Positions 56,231-64,000 of a stretch of 64,000 bases of DNA are shown piece by piece (position 1 is the stretch's first letter; each line of letters starts with the position of its first letter). This DNA is from Mycobacterium sp. BK086. Lineage in GTDB: Bacteria; Actinomycetota; Actinomycetes; Mycobacteriales; Mycobacteriaceae. The translations under genes were made by a program, and so were the position numbers. Below the pieces are notes generated by a model. It made no database searches. It saw nothing but the letters and a program-made list of their open reading frames with translations, and was not told the DNA's origin. Where the stretch lies: NCBI GenBank assembly GCA_004362315.1, contig SNWL01000003.1, positions 1,922,001 to 1,986,000 of the forward strand, written 5' to 3'.

Positions 56231-56880
56231 AAGCGCGTCGCGCAGCCCTTCTTCTCGCGCTGGCCATGATCGTGGCGGCGTGCGGGTCGAAGCCGCCGGA
56301 CTACTCCTCGGTGTGGTCGACCCCCGCAACGACAACGACAACCGCGGCGGCGGCGCCCACCAGCTCCGACGCCCCCCTGCCGATCGTCGAATTCCTCTAC
56401 GGCCATCAGGTTGTCGGTGAGCAGGTTCCGCTGGACAAGCTCACCGACATCGCGGTGACGCTCGTGGCGCCGCCAGGCTGGATCAGGCCCGCCAAGACGA
56501 ACTTCTCCCCCGGCACCGAGGTCATCGCAAAGCCTGGCACCGATTCGTTGGCGACGGTGATCGTGCTGAAGCTCAGCGGCAACTTCGATGTCGGTGAGGC
56601 GCTCAAACATGCCAACGTCGACGCCGAAAAGTCGAAGAACTTCACCAAACTCAACGCCTCGACCGCCGACTTCGACGGGTTCCCGTCCTCGATGATCGAG
56701 GGCAGCTACGACACCGACACCAAGCGGCTGCACACTTACCGCCGCGTGGTCATCCCGGTGACCGCGGCCTTCCAGCGCTATCTGGTGCTGTTCTCGGTGA
56801 CGACGGCGGCTGACCAGACCGTGACCCAAGCCGGCGACGTCGAGGCGATCATCAAAGGCTTCTCGGTCAAGCTGAAGTAG
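56227..56880 (+). CDS. lpqT: LpqT/LpqN-family lipoprotein
   Basis: 217 residues, GTG start overlapping the previous stop. A signal peptide with lipobox MIVAACGSKP predicts lipid attachment, followed by a Thr/Ala-rich linker (ATTTTTAAAAPTSSDA). The remainder resembles LpqN/LpqT domains (LTDIAVTLVAPPGWIRP, then KSKNFTKLNASTADFDGFPS). The location between prs and rplY matches Rv1016c. The function is not well known; LpqN relatives are implicated in envelope lipid handling. Confidence 0.9.
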   Translation: MKARRAALLLALAMIVAACGSKPPDYSSVWSTPATTTTTAAAAPTSSDAPLPIVEFLYGHQVVGEQVPLDKLTDIAVTLVAPPGWIRPAKTNFSPGTEVIAKPGTDSLATVIVLKLSGNFDVGEALKHANVDAEKSKNFTKLNASTADFDGFPSSMIEGSYDTDTKRLHTYRRVVIPVTAAFQRYLVLFSVTTAADQTVTQAGDVEAIIKGFSVKLK

Positions 56881-56909
56881 GCGGGCCGGTCAAAGATAAG
56901 GTGGTCCGC

Positions 56910-57776
56910 ATGAGTTGGACCGCTGCAGATCTGCCGTCGTTCGCCGGACGCACCGTCATCGTCACCGGAGCCAACAGCGGGTTGGGTCTGGTCACCGCGC
57001 GCGAGCTCGCCCGAGTCGGCGGAAACGTGATCCTGGCCTGCCGCAACGAGACCAAAGGCGCCGAGGCCGCGGCGACCATGACCGGCAACGTCGAGGTACG
57101 CGGTCTCGATCTGCAGGACCTGGCCTCGATCAAAGAGTTCGCCGATGGCGTCCAGAGCGTCGATGTGCTGATCAACAACGCGGGCATCATGGCCGTCCCG
57201 TACGCCGTCACCAAGGACGGCTTCGAAAGTCAGATCGGCACCAATCACCTCGGCCACTTCGCGCTGACCAACCTGCTGCTGCCCAAGGTGACCGACCGCG
57301 TGGTCACGGTGTCCTCGTTCATGCACCTGCTCGGCAAGATCAGCCTCAAGGACCTCAATTGGAAGGCCCGGCCGTACTCGGCCTGGCTGGCCTACGGCCA
57401 ATCCAAACTGGCCAACCTCCTGTTCACCAGTGAGCTGCAAAACCGCCTGGATGCCGCCGGCTCGACGATCAAGTCCCACGCCGCGCACCCCGGCTACTCG
57501 GCGACCAACCTGCAGGGTCACACCGGCAACCGGATGGGCACCAGGGTCTGGGACGCCGGCAACGCGCTGGTGGCCACCAGCGCCGACTTCGGTGCCCGCC
57601 AGACGCTGTACGCGGCCAGCCAGGAGCTGCCGGGCAACAGCTTCATCGGCCCCCGCTTCGCCATGCGCGGGCCGACCGGCCAGTCGCCGCGCAGCCCGCT
57701 TGCCAGCAACCAGGCCACCGCCAACGCGCTCTGGCGGCTATCCGAGCAGCTCACAGCCGTCGAATTTCCACTCTGA
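56910..57776 (+). CDS. Short-chain dehydrogenase/reductase
   Basis: 288 residues from the ATG at 56910, with AAGGTGG upstream; a GTG at 56901 is an alternative. The Rossmann motif is VIVTGANSGLGLVTAREL. NNAGIM, VSSFMH (catalytic Ser) and YGQSKLANLLF (catalytic Tyr and Lys) complete the classical SDR set. It resembles retinol-dehydrogenase-like SDRs. Substrate unknown. It sits between lpqT and rplY. Confidence 0.94.
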   Translation: MSWTAADLPSFAGRTVIVTGANSGLGLVTARELARVGGNVILACRNETKGAEAAATMTGNVEVRGLDLQDLASIKEFADGVQSVDVLINNAGIMAVPYAVTKDGFESQIGTNHLGHFALTNLLLPKVTDRVVTVSSFMHLLGKISLKDLNWKARPYSAWLAYGQSKLANLLFTSELQNRLDAAGSTIKSHAAHPGYSATNLQGHTGNRMGTRVWDAGNALVATSADFGARQTLYAASQELPGNSFIGPRFAMRGPTGQSPRSPLASNQATANALWRLSEQLTAVEFPL

Positions 57777-57911
57777 GGCTCTCGTCGGCTACCCTGGTGC
57801 CCGCGTCACGGCGAGGGTGGTCCAGCCACCGTTATCGACGAGGCTTCCGCTAATCGGTGCCTGCCTTCCCCGTGCGAACGACCGGACAAGGCAACTACAG
57901 GAGCACCGATC

Positions 57912-58577
57912 ATGGCCAAAGGCACCACCAACAATCTGACCGCCGCTGTGCGGGAAAAGACCGGCAAGGGCGCATCGCGCCAGGCCCGTCGCGACGGCAA
58001 GGTTCCCGTCGTCCTCTACGGCCACGGTGCCGATCCGCAGCACCTCGAGATCAACGCCCACGACTACGCCGCCGTCCTGCGTAACTCCGGCACCAACGCC
58101 GTGCTGACCCTGGACATCAACGGCAAGGAACAGCTGGCGCTGACCAAGGCCATCACCGTGCACCCGATCCGTCGCAACATCCAGCACGCCGACCTCGTGA
58201 TCGTCCGTCGTGGCGAGAAGGTGACCGTCGAGGTGAACGTCCACCTCGAGGGCGAAGCCGCCTCCGGCACCCTGGTCACCCAGGACGCCACCGCCATCGA
58301 GATCGAGGCCGAGGCGCTGTCGATCCCCGAGAGCCTGAGCGTGTCGATCGAAGGCGCCGAGGAAGGCACCCAGATCACGGCCGGCCAGATCGAGCTGCCC
58401 AAGGGCGTCACGCTGGTCAGCGACCCCGAGATGTTGGTCGTCAACATCGTCACCGCCCCGTCGGCCGAGGAGCTGGAGTCCGAGGGCGGCGGCGAGTCGC
58501 TCGAGGAGCAGGCCGCCGACGCTGCCGAGGCAGCCGGAGAGGCCGAGGGCGAGGGCGAGTCGGCCGAGGCCGAGTAA
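57912..58577 (+). CDS. rplY: 50S ribosomal protein L25 / general stress protein Ctc
   Basis: 221 residues. The N-terminal L25 domain ([20 protein letters not shown], then [19 protein letters not shown]) binds 5S rRNA. The C-terminal TL5-type beta domain and an acidic tail ([20 protein letters not shown]) make it the long Ctc form. CAGGAGCACC precedes the ATG. It directly precedes pth, the usual arrangement in actinobacteria. Confidence 0.97.
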   Translation: MAKGTTNNLTAAVREKTGKGASRQARRDGKVPVVLYGHGADPQHLEINAHDYAAVLRNSGTNAVLTLDINGKEQLALTKAITVHPIRRNIQHADLVIVRRGEKVTVEVNVHLEGEAASGTLVTQDATAIEIEAEALSIPESLSVSIEGAEEGTQITAGQIELPKGVTLVSDPEMLVVNIVTAPSAEELESEGGGESLEEQAADAAEAAGEAEGEGESAEAE

Positions 58578-58583
58578 GCCCGG

Positions 58584-59159
58584 ATGGCCGAACCCCTGCT
58601 GGTTGTCGGCCTCGGCAACCCGGGTCCGCAATACGCCAAGACCCGGCACAACCTCGGCTTCATGGTGGCCGACCTGCTGGCCGCCCGCATGGGCGGACAG
58701 TTCAAGGTGCACAAGCGTTCTGGCGCGGAGATCGTGACCGGCAGGCTCGGCCATCGTCCGGTCGTGCTGGCCAAACCGCGCACGTACATGAACGAGTCGG
58801 GGCGACAGGTCGGTCCCCTGGCGAAGTTCTATTCGGTGATGCCGGCCGACCTGATCGTCATCCATGACGAGCTCGACATCGACTTCGGCCGGATCCGGCT
58901 GAAGCTCGGTGGCGGCGAGGGGGGCCACAACGGACTGCGTTCGGTGGCGAATTCGCTGGGCACCAAGAACTTTCAGCGGGTTCGCATCGGGGTCGGCCGA
59001 CCGCCGGGGCGCAAGGATCCGGCGGCCTATGTCCTGGAGACCTTCACCTCGACCGAGCGCCCGGAGGTGCCGGCGATCTGCGAGCAGGCCGCCGACGCCA
59101 CCGAGATGCTGATCGAACTCGGCCTCGAGACCGCGCAGAATCAGGTGCACGCCTGGTGA
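58584..59159 (+). CDS. pth: Peptidyl-tRNA hydrolase
   Basis: 191 residues. The sequence [20 protein letters not shown] contains the catalytic His. [40 protein letters not shown] and [14 protein letters not shown] are all standard for the family. It recycles peptidyl-tRNA dropped by ribosomes. It lies 6 bases after rplY and is probably cotranscribed. Confidence 0.98.
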   Translation: MAEPLLVVGLGNPGPQYAKTRHNLGFMVADLLAARMGGQFKVHKRSGAEIVTGRLGHRPVVLAKPRTYMNESGRQVGPLAKFYSVMPADLIVIHDELDIDFGRIRLKLGGGEGGHNGLRSVANSLGTKNFQRVRIGVGRPPGRKDPAAYVLETFTSTERPEVPAICEQAADATEMLIELGLETAQNQVHAW

Positions 59160-59244
59160 GCACGTCGTAAGGATTCGCCGCCGAGGCGTCAGGATTCCGT
59201 AGAGATCGCTGCTTCGGAGTCGCATCCGGCATAGACCTGAATGC

Positions 59245-59826
59245 GTGAGTATTTCCCGTGTTTGGGGTTCCTACGCCGTCTACCCGGCCCGCTATGGCGT
59301 CGCCCGCTACCGGCTGGTGGTGTTCCCGCCCGGTATGACCACCGCCGAACGACGGATGCTGCGGCTCTGGCGGGGCTGGCCGCTGTGGGGTGCGACATTG
59401 TGGCTTGGCCTGCAGATCGGCGGCGAGTTGGCCGGCATGCCCGAGACAGCGCTGATCGCCGGCTCGATGGTCTACATCGCCGCGGGCGCGTTGACGTTCG
59501 CGCTGGCCGGTGAGACCCGGATGCGGGTGCGCACCTTGAGCGCCGTCACGATCGCCGGCCACGAGGACGTCGACCGGCGTTGTTCGATGCTGCGGGTGAT
59601 AGCGCGCGCGCTGGATCATGCCGACCTCGACCTGGAGGAAGGCCGGATCGGTCCGCTACAGCACGAGGCACGCTGGTGGCAGGTCTACGACGTTCTCGAC
59701 GCGGTGGCGCGCACGGCCTCGTCGTCGCGTGCCAGCCACACCCCCAGCGCGATCAACGCGGCGACCTCGAATCCGGCGATCCCGCGTTCCACCAAGCCCA
59801 GCGGGATCAACGTCCACCACCGTTGA
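59245..59826 (+). CDS. Conserved mycobacterial membrane-associated protein of unknown function
   Basis: 193 residues, GTG start (SISRVWGSYAVYPARYGVAR). Two hydrophobic helices lie around residues 45-90 (LWGATLWLGLQIGG and ALIAGSMVYIAAGALTFALA), followed by a soluble part with GHEDVDRRCSMLRV and WWQVYDVLD. The last 47 residues are antisense to the convergent gene and look low-complexity (ASHTPSAINAATSNP), so the true C-terminus could be shorter if there is a sequence error. It may belong to a small actinobacterial family (DUF6611-like), but I am not certain. Confidence 0.7.
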   Translation: MSISRVWGSYAVYPARYGVARYRLVVFPPGMTTAERRMLRLWRGWPLWGATLWLGLQIGGELAGMPETALIAGSMVYIAAGALTFALAGETRMRVRTLSAVTIAGHEDVDRRCSMLRVIARALDHADLDLEEGRIGPLQHEARWWQVYDVLDAVARTASSSRASHTPSAINAATSNPAIPRSTKPSGINVHHR

Positions 59827-60341
59827 TCGGTCGCCAGGCCGACGGCGATCGCCCCGAACAACACTGTCAGCCAGCCGATTCCGATCACGGCGAGCCATCG
59901 TGCCGCCCGGGCGGCGCCAGCCTGGCCGCGAGCGATCAGCAGCACAGCGATCGGCAGTGCGATGAACGCGATCAACGTCGCATACCGGTGAACCGTGCCG
60001 GACATACTCGGCCCGGTGACCCAGTTGTGTTTGGGGAACGCGACGATGGCAGCCAGACTGACCACCCACAGCGCCAGCAACACCGATCCCACCGATAGCG
60101 ACCGCACCGTTCCGGCACGGATCAAGCCGTACAACAACACGGCCGAGGTACCGGCCAGCATCAGCACGGCGACGACGAAAGCCCAACTGCCCGAGGTGTA
60201 CACATACTCGGAGATGGTGGCCGCGCGGAGCTCTCCCCCGCGCCGGTGCCGCTGCCCGCCGAGCGTGGCGTCCAGAGCCAGCACGATGACCATCGCCAGC
60301 ACCGCACCGGACACACCGATCCAGCCGAGCGTGCGCACCAT
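59685..60341 (-). CDS. DUF998-family membrane protein
   Basis: 218 residues with six hydrophobic helices, for example ISEYVYTSGSWAF followed by VVAVLMLAGTSAVLLYGL, and later HRYATLIAFIALPIAVLLIA. The SEYVYT...W-x-F start and the mid-protein KHNWVTGPSMSGTVHRY loop match DUF998, a poorly understood integral membrane family. The 3' end overlaps the convergent gene by 142 bases, which is unusual. It lies 9 bases downstream of the iron-sulfur oxidoreductase in the same direction. Confidence 0.85.
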   Translation of the reverse strand: MVRTLGWIGVSGAVLAMVIVLALDATLGGQRHRRGGELRAATISEYVYTSGSWAFVVAVLMLAGTSAVLLYGLIRAGTVRSLSVGSVLLALWVVSLAAIVAFPKHNWVTGPSMSGTVHRYATLIAFIALPIAVLLIARGQAGAARAARWLAVIGIGWLTVLFGAIAVGLATDQRWWTLIPLGLVERGIAGFEVAALIALGVWLARDDEAVRATASRTS

Positions 60342-60350
60342 CGGCCCAGC

Positions 60351-61376
60351 CTACGCGCGCCCCCGGACCCCGCTGTCCACGACTTTGACGGGCTTGTGCG
60401 GGTAGCGCTTCTCGGCGTGTGCCTTGGCCGCCGAATTCGGCAGTACGTAAAGGGTTTCGGACTTCTCTTGCAGCGGCCTCAGGACAAGGTCCATGAACCC
60501 CTTGCGGTCCTCGAGATAGGGCTCGATGACATCCTCGCCGGCCGGGCAGACCGCGAGGCAGTAGGCGGCCTTGTAGTTGGCCTTGAACGACAGGCTCTGC
60601 CACATCGACGCGTTCTCTGAATCGGTGACGCGGGAACGGAAGTCCGCGGCATCCTCGCTGTCGGCGATCGTCTGCACCCAGTCGGTGAAACCGCCCATGA
60701 ATTCGCGATAGTTGTGCACCGAGCAGGCCATGAAGTCGAACTCGCCGTCCTTCTTGATGGCGCCCACCGGGCACGCCGCGACGCACAGTTTGCACTCCAG
60801 GCATGGCGAATAGTCCAGTGGTGCACCGTAATTGCTGACGGGCGCGTCGATCACAATGGTGGCCAGCAGGATGAAGTTGCCGAACTTGGGGTGGATGACG
60901 TTGCGGTGGATCCCCATCACGCCAAGGCCCGCGGCCACCGCGACAGGCTTGTGCGCGATCACCCAGATCCGGCCCGGATACCGGTCCATCTCCATCGGAA
61001 AGGTGGCCGACGGGTTGACCACCCGGCGCCCGCTGTCCTGCAAGGCCCGCGTGATCCGGTGGGCGGCCTCATTGATCAGCTCGCCGGTCCGGTGGAACTC
61101 CTGGTTGGCCACACTCCGCGCAACCGAGCGCACGTTGTCGCGGTTCATCCGCACCACCAGGCTGATGTAGCTCTTGGCCCCCGGCAGTGCCGCCTCCGCG
61201 TGCTCGCGTTCACTGGCCAGCTCCGGATTGTCCACGCTGGCGAACGCCACATCGTCGGCCCCGGCAGCCAGGCACAGCTCGCGCAACCAGTCGGCGTCGA
61301 TCACCGGTGCCGGCTCGGACCGCCTGCGGGCACGCACCGCCTGCACGGTCGGATGGTCGGCAATTCGCGGGTTCAT
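60351..61376 (-). CDS. Iron-sulfur oxidoreductase with two 4Fe-4S clusters (QueG/reductive-dehalogenase-like)
   Basis: 341 residues from the ATG at 61376; TACTGT 8 bases upstream suggests a leaderless start. The 4Fe-4S ligands are in CLECKLCVAACPVGAIKKDG and CLAVCPAGEDV. Around residues 160-185 GLGVMGIHRNVIHPKFGNF resembles the cobalamin-independent parts of epoxyqueuosine reductase-like proteins. The full QueG set is not seen, so it is more likely a reductive-dehalogenase-type relative of unknown substrate. Its start codon is overlapped by a perfect 9-base inverted repeat. Confidence 0.85.
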   Translation of the reverse strand: MNPRIADHPTVQAVRARRRSEPAPVIDADWLRELCLAAGADDVAFASVDNPELASEREHAEAALPGAKSYISLVVRMNRDNVRSVARSVANQEFHRTGELINEAAHRITRALQDSGRRVVNPSATFPMEMDRYPGRIWVIAHKPVAVAAGLGVMGIHRNVIHPKFGNFILLATIVIDAPVSNYGAPLDYSPCLECKLCVAACPVGAIKKDGEFDFMACSVHNYREFMGGFTDWVQTIADSEDAADFRSRVTDSENASMWQSLSFKANYKAAYCLAVCPAGEDVIEPYLEDRKGFMDLVLRPLQEKSETLYVLPNSAAKAHAEKRYPHKPVKVVDSGVRGRA

Positions 61377-61405
61377 AGCTGAGTACAGTACACCAGACTC
61401 AGCTA
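61376..61405. promoter_or_regulatory. Inverted repeat overlapping the start of the iron-sulfur oxidoreductase
   Basis: TAGCTGAGT (61376-61384) and ACTCAGCTA (61397-61405) form a perfect 9-base inverted repeat with a 12-base spacer. The spacer and left arm also contain the self-complementary GTACAGTAC at 61383-61391 apart from its central base. The repeat covers the -10-like TACTGT on the minus strand, so binding there should block transcription. Confidence 0.5.
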
Positions 61406-61436
61406 GGCGCCTATCGGCATCCGGTGACCTAGGCCA

Positions 61437-61448
61437 CGCCACGTGGCG
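61437..61448. promoter_or_regulatory. 12-base palindrome CGCCACGTGGCG between divergent genes
   Basis: A perfect palindrome midway between the divergent starts at 61376 and 61513. Position and symmetry suggest a protein binding site. No regulator gene is adjacent. Confidence 0.35.
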
Positions 61449-61512
61449 GAATATTGATTACCTAAGTAAAGTTCTTTGAATTCATGTTCTTTCTAGCCAC
61501 GCCTCCGACCTG

Positions 61513-63525
61513 ATGCGCCAGGGCCCGCTCGCCGGACGCTATCCGGCGGTCGCCGCGATGGTCACGCTCGCGCTGATCCCCTACCTCGCGCTGTCGGCGG
61601 CGCTGGACCCGCTCGTCCCGATCATCTCCGAGCAACTGCACATGACAACTCAGGAGATGGCCTTGAGTTCCGGATTGGGCAACGCCGCGTACGCGGTGGG
61701 CACGGTTCTCGCCGTGCAGTTCGCCCAGCATCTCCCCCAGCGCCGGATGTTGCTCGTGTACGCGGTGGTGCTCGTCGTGGGCTCGGTCATCGCGGCGGCC
61801 GCACCCAACGCGACGGCGTTCATCGGCGGCCACGTCCTGCAAGGCCTGGCGACGAGCATGTTGTTGATCGCCGCCGCACCACCGCTGACCATCGGCTTCC
61901 CGCGCGACAGGCTCCGCAATACCGCGGTGATCATGAACATGTGCGTTTTCGGGGCCGTCGCTCTCGGACCGTTCGTCGGCGGCGTGCAAGCCGAGGCGCA
62001 TGCCTGGCGGCCGCTGTTCTGGATCGTCGCCGCGATCGCGCTGCTCGCTCTGGTGCTGGCCGCGCTGACCTTTGACGACGCGCCGCCGGCCGATCCCAGC
62101 GCACCGCTCGATCTGACCGCGATCGCATTGGCCACCGTCGGGTGCACGGCCGCGTTCGTCGGCGCCGCGATGCTGACCACCCACGAGATCTCCGACCTCG
62201 CAGTGACCGTGCCGATGTTCGGCGGGCTGGCCTTGATCGTGGTGCTCATCGTCTATCAGTTCCGGGCCCGCCGGCCGCTGCTGACGATCCGCACGATGAT
62301 GACGAGCGCGATCCCGGTCGCCGGCGTCGGCGTCGCGCTGTTCGCCGCGGCAGCGTCGGTGGCAGCGACCGCACTGACCGCGTCGGTCTTCATGCAGCAC
62401 TTCAGCCCAGTCCAGGTCGGGCTTCTGTACCTGCCCGAACTCGGCGGCGCACTGGTGATGGCCGTGGTGTTCGGCATCGTCATCTCCCGGCGTGCCATGC
62501 ACTTCCTTCCGCTGGTCGGCATGTTCCTGCTGGCGGCCGGCATTGCGGTGTTCCGCGCATCCCTGCCCGCGAATGTGCCACTGGCACTTGTCGGTTCGGC
62601 GTTGACGGGACTGGCGCTGGGGGCCACGGTCGCGCCCGCGCTGTTCGTCGCCGGATTCTCGCTGCAGTCCAACAGCCTGCAGCGGGTGTTCGCGATCATC
62701 GAACTACTGCGCGCGGTCGCGGCGTTCATGGTGGCCCCGATCTTCGCCCACCTCGCCACCCGGTACTCCGGTGATCTCTTGGAGGGCACCGGCGTCGCGC
62801 TGTGGGTCGGCTTCGCCCTCGCCCTCGGCGGGGCGCTGTTCGGGGTGGCGGTCTACGTCCTCAGCGGTGCGCGTCCCCAGACCCCCGACCTCGACGAGTT
62901 CCTCGACGGCGACTCCCCTGCCTGGTATTCGCCGCCGCTGTTGGCTCGGCTGCGTTCCGGCGTGCCGCCACCCCTGCTCGCCACCGCGGGCCGGACGGCA
63001 GCTGTCGCACACCACCACCCCTTCAGTCCCACCGGGCCCGTGCTGTTCGCCTACGACGGTTCGGAACTGGCCGGTCATGCGATCGACCAAGCCGCCGAAC
63101 AACTTTCGCCGCGCGAGGCTGTCGTGGTCTGCGTCTGGCAGCCCGTCGACGTCGGCTTCACACCGGCCGACGGCCAGCCGTTCGACACCGATCGAGCCAG
63201 CCAGGTGCGACTGGCTGCCGAGCGGACGGCAGCCCACGGCGCGGCGCTGGCCGACGCTGCGGGGTTCCGATCGTGCAGCGTGGCGATCGAAGCGTCCCCG
63301 ACCTGGAAGGGCATCGTCGAGGCCGCGGCGCGGCACCGGGCCAGCATGATCGTGCTCGGACCGCATCGCCGCAACGGCCTGCTCGGCCACCTTCAAGGAA
63401 GCGTCGCCGCGGCCGTCGTGGCGCACACCGACACCCCGGTTCTGCTCGTCCCCCAGCCGTCGGGCGACCGCCCGAAGGAGACACCCCTACCCCGACAGGT
63501 TGCGCGAGTACCCTCGGCGCCATGA
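61513..63525 (+). CDS. MFS transporter fused to a universal stress protein domain
   Basis: 670 residues. Residues 1-460 are a major facilitator with about 12 or more helices (VTLALIPYLALSAALDPLVP, RMLLVYAVVLVVGSVIAAAA, AVIMNMCVFGAVALGPFVGG). From about residue 510 a UspA-type domain follows: GPVLFAYDGSELAGHAIDQA, VVVCVWQPVD, and MIVLGPHRRNGLLGHLQGSV, the last being the nucleotide-binding loop region with one Gly changed. Such an intact one-chain fusion is rare. The cytosolic domain may gate export by ATP or stress. The stop overlaps the methyltransferase ATG by 4 bases. Confidence 0.88.
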   Translation: MRQGPLAGRYPAVAAMVTLALIPYLALSAALDPLVPIISEQLHMTTQEMALSSGLGNAAYAVGTVLAVQFAQHLPQRRMLLVYAVVLVVGSVIAAAAPNATAFIGGHVLQGLATSMLLIAAAPPLTIGFPRDRLRNTAVIMNMCVFGAVALGPFVGGVQAEAHAWRPLFWIVAAIALLALVLAALTFDDAPPADPSAPLDLTAIALATVGCTAAFVGAAMLTTHEISDLAVTVPMFGGLALIVVLIVYQFRARRPLLTIRTMMTSAIPVAGVGVALFAAAASVAATALTASVFMQHFSPVQVGLLYLPELGGALVMAVVFGIVISRRAMHFLPLVGMFLLAAGIAVFRASLPANVPLALVGSALTGLALGATVAPALFVAGFSLQSNSLQRVFAIIELLRAVAAFMVAPIFAHLATRYSGDLLEGTGVALWVGFALALGGALFGVAVYVLSGARPQTPDLDEFLDGDSPAWYSPPLLARLRSGVPPPLLATAGRTAAVAHHHPFSPTGPVLFAYDGSELAGHAIDQAAEQLSPREAVVVCVWQPVDVGFTPADGQPFDTDRASQVRLAAERTAAHGAALADAAGFRSCSVAIEASPTWKGIVEAAARHRASMIVLGPHRRNGLLGHLQGSVAAAVVAHTDTPVLLVPQPSGDRPKETPLPRQVARVPSAP

Positions 63526-64000
63526 ACACGCTGCGCGAGGAGAAGGTGGCCGCGGTCATCGATCGTATGTACGCCGAAGCAAGCGACCAGATGAGCAAGT
63601 TCCGCGAGCGCGGCGCCGAAATTCAGGCGGCGAAGACAGCACAGGAGCGCGCCGACGCCTTCCGCGAGTTCTACCTGCCGGTCACCCCGGAGTCCGGGCA
63701 ACTGCTCTACACGCTGGTGCGCGCGACCCGTCCCGCACTGGTGGTGGAGTTCGGAATGTCGTTGGGGCTCTCCGCAATTCATCTTGCAAGCGCGGTGCGC
63801 GACAACGGCGTCGGGCGGGTCGTCACGACCGAGCTCAGCGCCGACAAGGTGGTTGCCGCCAAGGCCAGCTTCGCCGAGGTCGGCCTCGACGACCTCATCA
63901 CCGTCTTGGAGGGTGACGCGACCGAGACGCTGGCCGCGATCGACGAGCCGGTCAACTTCGTTCTGCTCGATGGCTGGAAAGACCTGTACGTCCCGGTGAT
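63522..64000 (+). CDS. SAM-dependent O-methyltransferase, partial
   Basis: The first 159 residues are visible before the right edge. The start MNTLREEKVAAVIDRMYAEA, then FYLPVTPESGQLLYTLVR and the SAM-binding LVVEFGMSLGLSAIHLASAV are typical of the class I O-methyltransferase 3/catechol O-methyltransferase-like family. VVTTELSADKVVAAKASFAE and FVLLDGWKDLY continue the fold. It is coupled to the MFS-Usp gene by a 4-base ATGA overlap. The two may form a modify-and-export pair, but the substrate is unknown. Confidence 0.88.
   Translation, partial: MNTLREEKVAAVIDRMYAEASDQMSKFRERGAEIQAAKTAQERADAFREFYLPVTPESGQLLYTLVRATRPALVVEFGMSLGLSAIHLASAVRDNGVGRVVTTELSADKVVAAKASFAEVGLDDLITVLEGDATETLAAIDEPVNFVLLDGWKDLYVPV

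Noticed and set aside
57814..57829. GGTGG-N5-CCACC stem in the rplY leader as a riboswitch or terminator
   Set aside because: Too short and unsupported by flanking structure; probably chance in GC-rich DNA.

Overview
The window is about 64 kb of high-GC chromosomal DNA. It comes from a mycobacterium, most likely a fast-growing Mycolicibacterium-type species. The evidence is F420-dependent LLM enzymes, tandem cutinase-like proteins, Lpq lipoproteins, an extended L17 protein, frequent GTG starts, leaderless-looking promoters and IdeR-type boxes. Gene order also matches what is known for M. tuberculosis: cutinases-truA-rplQ-rpoA-rpsD-rpsK-rpsM-rpmJ-infA, and kdp / ppx-DUF501-ftsB-eno-lpqU / mazG-mfd-TetR-tRNA-Gln-glmU-prs-lpqT-rplY-pth. 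No insertion sequence, prophage, CRISPR array or rRNA was seen, and no stretch over 300 bases lacks a gene.

Layout. (1) 1-8245: an unusual divergent cluster. A partial polyprenyl synthetase and a helical/Ig-like protein are read leftward. Two uncharacterised proteins, a class III cyclase-ATPase-TPR giant and a phytoene-desaturase-like flavoprotein are read rightward. (2) 8242-11152: trans-acting enoyl reductase, CGNR regulator and EamA exporter. (3) 11215-14024: four tandem cutinase-like secreted proteins. (4) 14021-18672: the leftward truA-to-infA translation/RNA polymerase cluster. (5) 18912-22101: a receiver-flavoreductase fusion followed by a cyclic-nucleotide-domain histidine kinase. (6) 22131-25436: three tandem F420 LLM oxidoreductases and a degenerate PLP-barrel protein. 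(7) 25620-33759: the potassium system kdpFABC-kdpDE, preceded by an extra membrane microprotein. (8) 33835-38589: a ferredoxin, a divergent two-component pair, a cytochrome P450 and an NDMA-type alcohol dehydrogenase. A 17-nt repeat lies upstream of both the ferredoxin and the P450. (9) 38691-39314: a 34-residue Cys/His-rich peptide and a DUF4383 membrane protein. (10) 39318-43534: ppx, DUF501, ftsB, eno and lpqU, leftward. (11) 43641-47126: the iron-uptake operon efeUOB behind two IdeR-like boxes. (12) 47099-53211: mazG, mfd, a GAF protein and a TetR regulator, leftward. (13) 53263-59826: tRNA-Gln, glmU, prs, arsC-like, lpqT, SDR, rplY, pth and a membrane protein, rightward. (14) 59685-64000: a DUF998 membrane protein and an iron-sulfur oxidoreductase (leftward), then an MFS-universal stress fusion and a partial O-methyltransferase (rightward).

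Most of the window is housekeeping. The least explained parts are the isoprenoid/cyclase cluster at the left end, the cysteine-less receiver-flavoreductase with its kinase, the 34-aa Cys/His peptide, and several regulatory arrangements (back-to-back leaderless promoters, the 17-nt repeat, and a strong hairpin inside the start of truA). All functions were assigned by reading motifs; no database search was run.
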